64,000 nucleotides of DNA, taken from NCBI GenBank assembly GCA_033558025.1, contig JAUCEF010000010.1:2443001-2507000 (forward strand), in the 5' to 3' direction. Position numbers and translations under genes: made by a program. How positions within the stretch are numbered: the first letter of the stretch is position 1; every line of letters starts with the position of its first letter. This DNA is from Phytophthora sp. 'mugwort'. Its lineage: Eukaryota > Oomycota > Peronosporomycetes > Peronosporales > Peronosporaceae. Below, in pieces: positions 11,457-21,340 of the stretch. The notes under the pieces were generated by a model that worked only from the letters and a program-made list of their open reading frames with translations, searched no databases and had not been told where the DNA came from.

Positions 11457-11531
11457 ACTTCATATGTAAAAATTATTGGGTCTCCCAGGGCTTTCATGCC
11501 CTGCGAGACCAGGAATTTTTACATATGAAGT
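11457..11531. repeat. 75-bp near-perfect palindrome (fold-back)
   Basis: The sequence starts ACTTCATATGTAAAAATT and ends in its exact complement AATTTTTACATATGAAGT. Inside, GGTCTC..CAGGGC pairs with GCCCTG..GAGACC around a six-base loop TTTCAT. Only two short internal spots mismatch (ATTG/AGGA and one base in GGTCTC-C/G). It sits exactly where the MULE catalytic domain is interrupted, so it may be a tiny fold-back element or the scar of a rearrangement. Confidence 0.8.
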
Positions 11532-11718
11532 CAAGCCATAACCCTAAGATAAAGTTCGAGCTGTACCACAATCAACCGTGTGCACATGAGGCCACTTACA
11601 TGTGCTAAAGCAACAGATCGCATCAACTGCGTGTGCCAGACAGTGGGTACTTTGTCACGGTGCACTAGTGCTCTTGTCACGAGTAATCAGTACCTCCCAT
11701 ACAGCACCTGAAGAGCAT

Positions 11719-12108
11719 TCAATCAATCTCAAAGTTATAGCGAAATTTGATATTGTCTAAGATGCTACGAACCAGCCAGCCATCGGCGTCCGTCAGCATG
11801 TCGCCCTCGTCCATCACGCAAACAGGGTAGTCTGCGGGCTTCTTCTCGGCCACGTACATCTCCGGTAGATCAAAACCGTGACCGATTTCGTGCAGCAGCA
11901 CCATCATCTGCTCCTGACCCATGGTGTTGAGCATGTCGTTCACTTCAACACGCTGGCCCCAGTCGCCGCCCGTACCGATGGCGTCCTCTCCAGCGGATGT
12001 CGAGGGCCCGAGCGACATTCCGGCTTGTCTTTGCAGCCGCTCGTGTCTGCGATCATCGCCTGGTCCTGGTGCTTGTAGCACTCGTCGGGGCACTTCGGAC
12101 TACCCGCA
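11719..12108 (-). pseudogene. Truncated second copy of the metalloprotease gene
   Basis: The C-terminal part (11719-12000) is nearly identical in protein sequence to the gene at 5626-6540, including the zinc motif (HEIGHGFDLPE here, with Gly to Asp) and the final TDADGW stretch, but it runs a few residues further before the stop. Upstream, a frameshift around 12020 separates it from the matching SPKCPDECYKHQ segment. Similarity stops at about 12108, so the signal peptide and the N-terminal half are absent. It is a partial duplication lying 5-6 kb from the parent copy, in the same orientation. Confidence 0.85.
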
Positions 12109-12109
12109 T

Positions 12110-12660
12110 GGCTAGTAATTATAATTTGTTGCAAATCTACTACCTCATCTGTTGCAAGCACATCTGCTTAGAACCTGTTGCCAATGACGGCTTATCTGTT
12201 TCGTGGAGTAGGGCGAGCAAAGCAACATGTTTTCACTGCTGATTATCTGCAACAGGTCACAAGCATAGCGCACTCGGCATTTCGTAGCATGCCCCCCATC
12301 ATAATGAGGCTTGCCACGAATATAAAAATGTGAGACTAATGGAAAGCGGTGTGTATTTAAAATCAATATGTCACGTTTTGCTTAAGTAAATAAGGCTCTC
12401 GTGGTTGGATCACATTCATAAGTTCATGCGCGCGGATAATTCCTTGGATCAGCTCATCTACTTTATTGAAATTTACTTCTCCATGGACGTACACCACACT
12501 CCATTGTACACATCACCTTGCTGAGAAAAGCGTACGCCTCCAATTGTTCAAATACGTGTACTACAAGCAGCCCAACGCTGCCCTTCTTCGATTTGAGAGT
12601 GCACAGAACCTCAGGGGCTAAGTCTTCATGATGCGCGCCACCTGCGCACCGCTCAAGAAG
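12110..12660. other. No gene recognised
   Basis: AT-rich sequence between the truncated metalloprotease and the minus-strand gag relic. The minus-strand ORF at 12463-12783 partly overlaps gag-derived DNA and shows no independent domain. Confidence 0.3.
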
Positions 12661-12668
12661 AGTTAGAT

Positions 12669-13440
12669 CTACCCCAGTAGGGCCCCCGCCCCTACTGCTG
12701 TCATGCCCATGGGATAGCGGCCTATGCCAGCGACCCTTGAGCGCAATGGGATTGGGAGGGAGACGTTTTGTTGCCCCACCCACCCACCCCCACCCACCCC
12801 CGCGGGACAGGCACGAGCCATGTTCCCAAGCTTACCACAACTATTGCAGCGAATATCATGCTGCTCGGCGAGCCCAAGTTCCATGTCAACTGGCCCGCTT
12901 GGGGCCCCGTGACTTTGTGTCGCTCCCCCTGGCCACATCGCCGCCAGCGTGCGCGCCTGGCGGTGACTGTACTCCTTTTGGAGGGCGACTACAATTGACT
13001 CCTCCAGAGTATTGGCCGGCACCCGAAATAGCTGGGTGCGGGCTGTGTCTACTCTTAGGTCGTCCATGAACATCGTCACCTTGATGTGTTCGTGGAGTGG
13101 GTTTCCCACGAGGGATGCGGTGAGCTCCCGCAACTCCTGGATGTACTCATGCAACTCACGCCTTTCCTGTTTACATGGCAGGATGCGTGACCGCTGGCGG
13201 TACTCATAGTTCGCTGTGAAGAACGCGGCTCTAAGCTGTTCACACAGCTGAGCCCAGGATGCGAAGCATCCAGGCGTTGTCGCTTCCCGCATATATGCCC
13301 AATACTTAGCACGCCCACTCATGTTGGAGAGGGCGAAAGCCACTCGGAGCTGCTCCGAAGATGAGAGCCGCATCCATAGCGAGCTCTATTTCTTGCACCC
13401 AGAAGTGAAGGTTTTCACCTTCCCACTTGCTGGGGAAATT
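12669..13440 (-). pseudogene. Ty3/gypsy Gag relic
   Basis: The main frame (12669-13373) encodes a retrotransposon capsid: RVAFALSNMSGRAKYWAY, SWAQLCEQLRAAFF, HEYIQELRELTASLVGNP and RTQLFRVPANTLEESI are typical of the oomycete gypsy Gag. The zinc knuckle is CNSCGKLGNMARAC, with Asn where the CCHC knuckle needs His. Upstream in another frame are FPSKWEGENLHFWVQEIE (up to about 13440), so a frameshift near 13365 breaks it. A glycine-rich tail follows. The relic points away from the pol sequence that begins just to its right. Confidence 0.8.
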
Positions 13441-13689
13441 GGACCTCCAGTTAGCTGAAGAAAGCATTCAATGCGAAGGCCACGAGGTCGCCAACAAGCA
13501 CTGGTTGGTGCATTGAGCCGAGATCCAGAATCTTAAGACGTTTTCGACCCTGCCCGACTAGAAAAAATTTGCTGAAAAGAGAGCATTCACTAGCTCTAGT
13601 GTGGAATTGTATCAAGCCATTTCCACTCAATATCGGTGGCGCCTCGTGTTTCGAAGACCGGATCTGTACGGGGATATAACATCCCTTCC

Positions 13690-14012
13690 GAGCCTTGATA
13701 GACTCCGGGTCGTCGAAGACTTCGCACGCCACCCGACTATTGCGGAGAACGGCAACAAGTGGCCAATGCTTTACGAGAAAGCAAAGGCAACGGGACAGTG
13801 TCGGTACAACTGGCCGATGGAATGGTGATAACCGTTCCCAAGATCCTGGGGATCTAGCTGTGAAGTTCGAGGACTTCGACAACATAAAGCAGTTTACTGT
13901 CCTAGAAATGGACAAGTATGACTTGATCCTGGGCATGCCTTGGCTCGAGAAACATGAGCAGATCGATTGGCGAAACAAAGCCATCGGGGCCAGCCGGCCC
14001 GCAGTTAGCGGC
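13690..14012 (+). pseudogene. Retropepsin-like protease domain (gypsy relic)
   Basis: IDSGSSK (about 13698) is the Asp-Ser-Gly active-site motif of retroviral-type aspartic proteases. Then in shifted frames come HPTIAENGNKW, the flap region, and VKFEDFDNIKQFTVLEMDKY and LILGMPWLEKHE (13860-13960), the conserved end of the domain. At least two frame changes occur between 13720 and 13850. Confidence 0.75.
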
Positions 14013-14018
14013 TGAGCT

Positions 14019-14546
14019 TTGGTGAGTCATGTTCCCACCTCTACCAGGAACTGGGGCGTACGAAAGGGGTACCGGGGTGCAGGAGCATCCAGTGAATGTT
14101 TTGGAGCCGCCGACGTATTGAACGACTCCCTAGAAGCGATGGCAGCAGAAGTGCACCTGGTCGAGTGGGGTAGTCCTTTCCGGGATAGCCCTCGACCCCC
14201 GCCGGAATCTAGACCGGCGGCCAAGGCTTCAAGAGTGGCGGTGCGGGGTGGCGCCGACCACGTGGGTAACCTAGATCCACACCAAGTCACCCAGACTGCA
14301 CAGACTGAAACTGGCGAGGAAGGCGCAGAATGCGCTTCCTGTGTGGGTAACCTTGTTGCACACCAGGTGGCCGAGACCTTAACTGAAGAAGAAGTGGCGG
14401 AATGCAGTTCTTGTGTGTTAACCATGTTCCACACGAAGCCCTACAGGTTTTGGATGTCGTCAGTTAGACGTCCACAGACGTGGGTAACGCAGTATCACGT
14501 CACGGTCGCCGTCGACGCCATAGTCGACACTGCAAGTCGAGTCTGA
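14019..14546 (+). pseudogene. Gypsy pol linker region between protease and RT
   Basis: An open frame of 175 codons without its own domain. It contains two similar blocks, VGNLDPHQVTQT and VGNLVAHQVAET, each followed by an EE-rich stretch and CASC/CSSC. It sits where gypsy elements have a variable spacer, so I treat it as part of the polyprotein relic rather than a host gene. Confidence 0.5.
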
Positions 14547-14984
14547 AGTCACTTCAGACTGAAGTCGCTTAAGCAACTCGGAACCCAGGGCCCAGGTTCT
14601 TCCAACACGGCCAGTCGAAGGATGTTATCGCATCCTCGACGGCAAGATCGATCATCGGGTCAAGGCAGGCGGCATCCAACTAGATTTGCAGCCCGATGTG
14701 CCAGAGTTCCTGAACCTCGAAGGGTTGACACGGACAGATTTTCCTGGCCAACCCGAAGACTGGGGAGATCACGGAGGTGTTACACTTGAATAAGAGTCCA
14801 CTTCTGAGGAATTGAATTCCTCCTCTGTTATGGGCGAGGGCGTCCCGGAGGCATTCTCCTCCCAGCGTGCCTCACGCTTAGGTTCTGAGATTCTCAAGAA
14901 CCCGAAGGATCCCGTGTATCCTTTGATGGAGGAATTCGAGGACGTGGTGTCCACCATCTCAACTCCAAACGGATCGTGAGATCA

Positions 14985-15830
14985 GTCACGAGATTAATCT
15001 CGTGGCTGGCACAAAGTACTGCGTCACCAGACAATGGCCACTGCCTCGCGAGCAGTGTGAAGTCGTTGATGCCTTCTTCGCCGCAAATACCAAGGCAGGC
15101 ATGGTGCGGGAATCGGAATCCCCGTACTCGACGTCAACCTTCTGCGCTCGGAAGCCGAGCGGGAAGTGGCGTCTGGTTCATGCTTTTAGTAAGCTGAACA
15201 CCGCAACGATGGCGGCCCAGACACCCATCCCGCGAAAGGATGTGTTGTTAAACAACATGGCCGGGTGCGAGTTATACAGCGCCCTGGATCTGATGGACGG
15301 ATACTACCAGATCCTGATGCGCGAGATCGACATCCCGCTCACCGCAGTGAGCACCCCGAGCGGTATGCTCTAGGAGTGGCTTGTGATGCCACAGGGCCTG
15401 TCTAATGCCCCGGCGACGTTCAACCGCCTGGTCACGCAGTCGTTTAGACTGCATACGTACGCACAGTCGTACTTCGACGACATCTTCGCCAAAAGCCGTG
15501 CCGAGGAAGGCAAGACGGCTATGGAAGTGCATTTGGAGCACATCCGTCGAGTGTTGGAGGTCATGAGAGCGACCAAGCTCTATGCCAACATCGACAAGTG
15601 CGTCTTCGTGGCGCAAGTGATCAAAGTTCTCGGTTGCTTCGTTAGCAACGTCGGCGTTCGAGCCGACCCGGAGAAGGTCAAGGCTATTTCGGCTCGGCCA
15701 ACGCCAAGGTCCCAGAAGGACCTGAGGAAGTAACTGGGCTTAGCCAACAACCTCCATAAGTATAGCGAAGGGTACGCGGGTCTGGCTAGACCCTTGTCGG
15801 ATCTTCTGAAGAAGGACACCGACTGGCACT
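14985..15830 (+). pseudogene. Reverse transcriptase domain (gypsy relic)
   Basis: The frame has KYCVTRQWPLPREQ, SGKWRLVHAFSKLN, YSALDLMDGYYQI, MPQGLSNAPATFNR and the polymerase active-site motif YFDDIF (about 15470). The remaining thumb region includes HLEHIRRVLEVM, DKCVFVAQ and the connection ARPTPRSQKDLRK. In-frame stops occur at 15373 (TAG, where related elements have a Trp before EWLVMPQG) and at about 15731 (TAA). Apart from these stops the RT stays in one frame for over 700 bases, so the decay is fairly recent. Confidence 0.85.
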
Positions 15831-15869
15831 GGGGCGTGGGGACCAGGAAGCCTTCGACAATGTCAAGGC

Positions 15870-16300
15870 AAGCCTACAGAAAGGCGCCTGTCCTGGCACT
15901 GCCGGACGAGACCAAGCCGTTCAGCGTCGTCTGCGATGCATCCGGTTATACAATCGGGTATGCATTGCTGCAGCACGATGCAGCAGGACGTGAACGAGTG
16001 ATCTCGTTTCAGTCCAGGCAGCTTAAGGCTGCCGAACGGAACGGAACTACCCGTTCATGACAAGGGGCTGCTTGCCATGCAGTACGCCCTTGTCAAGCTC
16101 TGACTGCACCTCCTGGGGGCTCTCAGCCCTTTGGGATCTACACAGATCACGCGTCCTTGCGGACGGCGACGAATTCTCCCCATCTGTCCCAACGGATGGC
16201 GATGTGGCTGTCCTTCTTTGCGGAACGTAACTTCCGCGTCGAGTACAAGCCTGGCAAGCTCAACGTGCTTGCCGATGCGTTGTCGCGCAGGCCGAACTAT
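15870..16300 (+). pseudogene. RNase H domain (gypsy relic)
   Basis: PFSVVCDASGYTIGYALLQ (about 15918-15975) carries the first acidic residue of the RNase H-like domain, followed by ISFQSRQLKAAE. After a frameshift near 16050, IYTDHASLRT and FRVEYKPGKLNVLADALSRR mark the end of the domain. Confidence 0.8.
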
Positions 16301-16419
16301 GAGCTGGCGCACATCCGTCGTGCCACGACCGATCTACGCGATCAGATACGCATGGTGTATCGGGGCGACGAAGCCCTGGCACCTCTGGTACGGTCCCCAG
16401 TCCCTGGTCGCTGGCGTGG

Positions 16420-16800
16420 AAGCCAAGGCCGAGTGGCTCACGCCACGTCAGAGAGCCCGACTCCATCGATATGGGTGGCACGACCGCCTGCTCTACTACC
16501 GTGTAGAGCCCCATGAACCCCCACGGGTAGTCACACCAACGACGAGAATCTCAAGTTTGATATCCTTCAGGAGGCGATCGATGGCCGTCCAGAGGTCACT
16601 TGGGCCAAGAGAAAACCTTCCAGTCGGTTTTTCAGTACTTTGTGTGGGTCGGCAGGTACAAGTAGGTCCAATAGTACGTGAAGACATGTGAAACATATCA
16701 GCGAATAAAACCGCGGGGCAAGCCTCGGCTCCTTTGCAGAGCTGCTAGGTGCGTGCACCTGGCACCACACCACATTCTGCTCAAGATTTCACGAGCCGGC
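16420..16800 (+). pseudogene. Integrase N-terminal fragment (gypsy relic)
   Basis: Fragments RLHRYGWHDRLLYYRV and then KTCETYQRIKPRGKPR (about 16680-16725) match the zinc-binding and linker part of gypsy integrases, where CETC would be expected and CETY is seen. The catalytic core is not recognisable downstream. Frames change repeatedly. Confidence 0.6.
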
Positions 16801-17875
16801 GAAAGAAGCAACAGCTCCGGTCTGGACTTCGGCTGTGTGTGGGGCTACCCTTTGGTAATGCCCTCACCGTGTGACTGTTTCCGGGAGGCTGAGTCCATGT
16901 TCTGGGAGTGGACAGATACGCGCTGCTCACAAGGACAACTCAATGTACTCCGGCGGGATCTCCTCTGGAGGAAGTACTCGGGACCATAAGGAGCCCCCCC
17001 AGGAGACGAATACTTTTTCGCAGGCAACTGCGTCACCGGGACGCGCACTCCCGTTCGACGGGCTGCCAGGGTATTCCAACTGCTGTCCGTCGAGATCATT
17101 CGAGATCTCTCGGTCTACTTGGCCCTCCTCCTCCTCCTCGGAAGATGAGTTCAAGAGTCCCCTATCAGTCTTGCAACTGATGGTCGCCAACTATTCACGG
17201 GGTGGAGAACGGGAAGCAGCCCGAGGCTGCTACTGCCTTCGTAGCCTTGACGTCCCCCCCCCCCCCCCCCCCACCTCAGCAAGCGTCAAGATTTTGATCG
17301 GAGGAAGGGTTTTTCGTCCTCCTTGGGTGAGCAAGGGCTCCCCTGACGTCCAGGCGTCTTGGGCGCGCCGCCATGCCGGCGGGATAGCGGCGTAGGCGAC
17401 CCAAACAGTCGTACTGGCTCGGGCACCATCAGATCCCACTCATGAGCTGGTCCCGGAGGTCATTGTCGCCCCATAACATGGTAGATTTGTCCGAGTCCCC
17501 CTCATAGTCCAAGGAGCTCAGGATCCTCCGCAGGTGGCTCGGGCGCCTTGGGAGTCGCCTTGGATGCCACCATGGTGTATCTCACTTCGAAGCAGACTGT
17601 TCATCAGACGGTTTAGAGGTCTTAGCCTGCTTCTTGGAATGAACAGCCTCACCAGGCGCTTGCGTACCACTGCTAGACCGAGACTTGGTCATGCTTGAGG
17701 CCGACGCGGAGGCCGAGAAGAAGAGAGCACGTGAAAGTACTCGGGGGACAAACGGAAATGAGCCAGCTGCGGAAACTAACCGCGAAGTCGACGTTTCCGA
17801 CTTGGAGAGTAAAAGGCGTACGACTTCCTTTCACACGTCCTGGATGGTCGGTAAAAACCGACCCTAGTGTGGGGA
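16800..17875. other. Unrecognised 3' part of the gypsy relic, with a 19-base C run
   Basis: I see no integrase core or chromodomain. The stretch contains an uninterrupted run of 19 C at 17254-17272 and a purine/serine-coding patch at 17120-17160. It ends in a polypurine tract directly before the LTR. It is probably degraded internal sequence of the element. Confidence 0.4.
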
Positions 17876-18207
17876 TGTAATGGGGGTTACATGAAGAGTA
17901 CGAAGTACTTTAGAGTGGTGTACCCGAGTACCACTAGTGATGTAACCATATTCACTAAGACGTCACTGCAATGACGTCACGGACAATTACAATCCATATG
18001 GTAACAGGATCTCATAGCCACCCAATAGGATATCATCTAGGATACTTTATAGGTGACTTACCGTTAGCATGTAGACGCATTAAGGAGACCACCTATAAAT
18101 ATGTTCAGGGTTGCTCGTACATCTACCTAGTTTGGTAACAGTATCTTCAGACCATGGAGTTGTGGACTGTCGTTCATTGAGAGTTTGTATACTCTCTGGG
18201 GGTTACA
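17876..18207 (+). repeat. LTR of the Ty3/gypsy element
   Basis: It starts TGTAATGGGGGTTACA and ends GGGGGTTACA, giving TG..CA ends and TGTAA/TTACA terminal inverted repeats over 332 bp. A polypurine tract lies immediately upstream, as expected of a 3' LTR on the plus strand. A TATA-like ACCTATAAATA sits at 18091-18101. No second copy lies in the window, so the 5' LTR has been lost or was never linked. Confidence 0.8.
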
Positions 18208-18947
18208 CTTCCAGTGCGCAAGGTGTTGTATGTCCCGTCACACAACGTTCGCTTCCGCTCCACGACATCGATCGAGGGCTCAATCTTGTGTGCGTTTCAG
18301 CACTCGTTATATATATTACCACCCCTTGAGAGAAAGTTTGTTCGCCACCACTATTTCTGATGGCTTACAAATAGATGAAACGCTGCCTTACCGTAATTAT
18401 CGGACTCATTGCGACAATCGAGTCCAGTGCGACAACAGAGAACATGACGGTGACACCCCATCTCTAAAGCCTTTGTTTTTTTGGACGTTTACCTGCACAC
18501 ATCTATAGTGTAGGACCAATGTCATTACAGCAAATCAATTAAAAACCCTATCGAGGTTTTTAATTCACTTGACTTCGACCGGGAAACGGTGTCGCACTGG
18601 GCCCGATAATTACGGTAGTTTTTCTTCGCCAGCACTCCAACGGAAAAATGGTGCTTTTACTTGGGCATCCCTCTTAGAGTAATCAGTCCCCCAAAAAATC
18701 AGTTTTTTATATGTGAAACCCGTCCGAATCTACAAATATACCAGGCTCTGGAATGAGTAAATTTTATGAGTGATCGTATAGTTTTGTCCGGGAGCATTGC
18801 CCAGTATACACATATCACACAGCTCTGGTATATGCTTAACCGGAACTGGGTAGAACTTACTAAGCTATATTTTAACACCTAGCCCTTTCCCAAAAAACTG
18901 CAGTTATCCGGATTTAGCGACATTTAACTTTTTTTGCCATCGAGAAA
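18208..18947. other. Intergenic; edge of the repeat island
   Basis: No ORF with a domain. The sequence becomes AT-rich and leads to the first gene of the gene-dense block. A short inverted pair (aaaaaccctatcgaggttttt) lies at 18541-18561. Confidence 0.35.
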
Positions 18948-19855
18948 ATGGCCGCGACGCTCAAGAAGTGTCTAAAGCTGCAGAAACTCTTCATGGCCGA
19001 GGTTCGAGCACGACCAAGCTGCATGATTAGATGATCCAACGCAATACAACCTCACTAACCTCGTTTTGCTTTTTATTGCGTGCTGATTCGCTGCTGCTTC
19101 TTCCTCGAACGACTGGTGTAGGTGACTCGTAGCGCTCGCCTCGATTCGGAAGGTGCGCAAGTGTTGTCATCACTTAGCAACGTTAGCCAGCGGGTGCCGG
19201 CGCTGCTGCAATCTGGCAGTGCGAGTGTCCATAAAAACGATGACGTCGACGGTAACGTGGAGGCTATGGGCGTGCTAAGCTACTCCCGCAACACTCAAGC
19301 CCAACTGCTTCAAAAGCACTTCTTGGCTCTGGAAAAGAGTCGCGGGTTCTTGAATGACATTCTGCGCGACTACCAAGAGCTACTTCGCCATCTTCGGTCG
19401 TTTACAAGCGAGTGTGTGACACTTGTAGATGACGGACTAGTTGACGGCGAAAGCGCCGTGAGCGTTGAAGACGAAATGGCAGCGGTGACTTTTCCGTTGC
19501 AGCTGCAAGAGTGGATGGAAACTGTGCTGTCAATGTTCGAGCATGAAGTGCTGCGGAAAACTAAACTCGTGGCGAACTTGGAATACAGCGATACAGAAAG
19601 ACTGAATGTTGTCTCGAAGCAATGGAGCGCCAAGGGGGCAATGAGCAACATAGACAATGATTACGGTGAGTCGCTGTTTGAACGGATCTTTCTGATCTCT
19701 TTCTGTAAGATTAACTCGTGGTAAATGCAGTACAAGCGGGTATCCAGCTGTCACTGCCACAAGTGAAGTCTGTTTCGCAGTCTGGAGAATGGAAACCGGA
19801 CGCTTCGAAGAGCAAGAGCAAGAAGAAGAAAAGGACGAGCAAAGCGAAGAAATGA
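18948..19855 (+). CDS. Small basic-tailed helical protein, possibly AIRIM/C1orf109-like
   Basis: I reconstruct three exons: 18948-19001, 19122-19665 and 19731-19855, with introns GTTCGA..TAG (120 bp) and GTGAGT..CAG (65 bp). They join in frame to 240 residues. The start MAATLKKCLKLQ lies in a good context (aaaATGgcc). The protein is largely helical with no signal peptide, and the last 20 residues are Lys-rich (KSKSKKKKRTSKAKK), resembling a nuclear or nucleolar signal. Residues about 60-110 (QKHFLALEKSRGFLNDIL) and the EWMET..KTKLVANLEY region weakly resemble human AIRIM/C1orf109, a ribosome-maturation factor, but this is a guess from memory of pattern. The first intron donor (GTTCGA) is weak. 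The gene converges on ICMT, whose stop is 107 bp away. Confidence 0.65.
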
Positions 19856-19962
19856 AGAGTATGCTACTTTCAACTTCTATCTGCCTACATTTTTTTTCCT
19901 CAAGCTGCACGTGAGATTCTGCAATGCAGCGTTGAAAGCACCACACAGCGCAGCAAGATTTT

Positions 19963-20884
19963 TCATACAAATGGGATGCCGCTGATAGTGCGCGCCTTGT
20001 ACGCCGGATATTCGTCCGGAAAAAAGCCAAGCAGCAACTGCTCCTCATATCTACAACAAGGACAATACCAGTCAGCGTAAAATTAAAAAAAGGTAAATAC
20101 TGGTAGCGTACGGGATGCGGTCGTGGAAGAAGCTCCATGCCACTAGCGAGTAGCCAACAGCGCACAAAGGATTGGCAAGCAGGATCTGGCTGCCCACGAT
20201 CCACCAGAACCAACCCAGGTAGCTCGGGTGGCGAATAAAGCGATATACTCCGTGCGTGACGAGCTCATGCTCCTTTCTCTTGAAATATTCGATCCGATGC
20301 GAAAAGTTGCTGGCAGCAGTTCTCATGGCCGACACTCGGAAGAACTGCCCCAAAATGACCAGTGCAATGCCCACAGGCCGCACCAGCGGATGCAACTTCC
20401 ATCCGGGCACGAAATATAGCTCCAGGAAGAACTCCACACAGCTGAAGAACACTGCTAGGTGATACTCTCGACTGTGATTAAGTAGGAAGGCTACAGCAGC
20501 ACAGCAAAAGAGCACGTAAACATTCCAGGTTAGTCCTAAGTTTGCCCCCGTTGCCGGCAATGTTGCCGTTGGTTAGGTATAGCCAGAATTGTCAACAATC
20601 CATGGATACATACACTCGTAGCTGACATTTGCTGGTCGGTAGGCGGCTGTGAGCAGGAACTCCATGAGGTGGAAAAACCCCAGTGCCAAAGCGTACATAC
20701 TCCATTGCTCCAAGCACCGCCAGCGCCTTGTTAACATAGCATCTCCGGGTGAGTCAGCCAGTGCCACGAACTCCGTGTAGACCAGCAGAGACACGTGCAG
20801 AGTCATGAACATGCCTAGCCCAAAGGCCGCCAGCGCTACCTTCCCCAGCCCACGGTCAGAGCGAAAGGCCTCGGAACGGAACAT
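19963..20884 (-). CDS. ICMT: Isoprenylcysteine carboxyl methyltransferase (ICMT/STE14)
   Basis: Three exons on the minus strand, 20884-20614, 20490-20112 and 20050-19963, join in frame to 245 residues; donors are GTATGT and GTACGC and the acceptors end TGTAG. ICMT methylates the C-terminal prenylated cysteine of CaaX proteins such as Ras and Rho in the ER membrane, using S-adenosylmethionine. The family signatures are all here: FLLNHSREY, NFSHRIEYFKRKEHELVTHG, RFIRHPSYLGWFWW, NPLCAVGYSLV, and, only after splicing, RIPYEEQLLLGFFPDEY and the ending SGIPFV. Several hydrophobic segments fit a multi-pass membrane protein. I chose the Met of MFRSEAF; the upstream in-frame Met at 20986 gives a longer, less typical N-terminus. 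Length matches the family. Confidence 0.92.
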
Positions 20885-21335
20885 GGCGGCGGCGCCACGC
20901 AATTGGCAATTGACAATAGTGAGCTGGCGAAATGTCAAGTCTAATATTGCGACACAGTTCCTGCGAATAGCGATGACGGTAATCAATAATGGTATTGAAA
21001 GGTGTTCGAGCTTTCCGGTATTGGTCGAGAGTTACCCAATGGGAGGCGGTTATTTGGCACACTTCAATGTTAGCAGTTCTTTCAGTAGCGCAGCGATAGT
21101 TTCTTTGTTTTTGAGAACCGAGCTCAACCCCTTCCGCGGAAGGTGTGGCAGAGATGACAATCGAAGTGCTCAAGAAGCTCATTGCTACAGTCGTTCACTC
21201 AATGCATGGCGATCCACTTAACCACCGTAGTTCTCACTGGGTATTGTATCATAGCAGGGAAAAGCTGTCTTGCCGACTCGGGGTTAACTTATGGTTCTAA
21301 GTTTTTCTCGAGGATGTGTTCTCCCATAAGACGAA
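20885..21335. other. Intergenic 5' flank of ICMT
   Basis: Presumed promoter of the minus-strand methyltransferase. ORFs here are shadows without domains. Confidence 0.35.
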
Positions 21336-21340
21336 CTATT

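Larger units (their letters stand above)
13600..18207 (+). mobile_element. Ty3/gypsy retrotransposon relic, pol half plus 3' LTR
   Basis: In order on the plus strand are protease, linker, reverse transcriptase, RNase H and a piece of integrase, then about 1 kb of unrecognised sequence, a polypurine stretch (GTGTGGGGA, 17867-17875) and an LTR. The protease-RT-RNaseH-IN order is that of Ty3/gypsy. No left LTR is found; the gag lies inverted next to it. Numerous stops and frameshifts make it non-functional. Confidence 0.8.

Noticed and set aside
14019..14546. 175-codon ORF as an independent host gene.
   Set aside because: It lies between protease and RT of the gypsy relic on the same strand, where the polyprotein has a variable linker.
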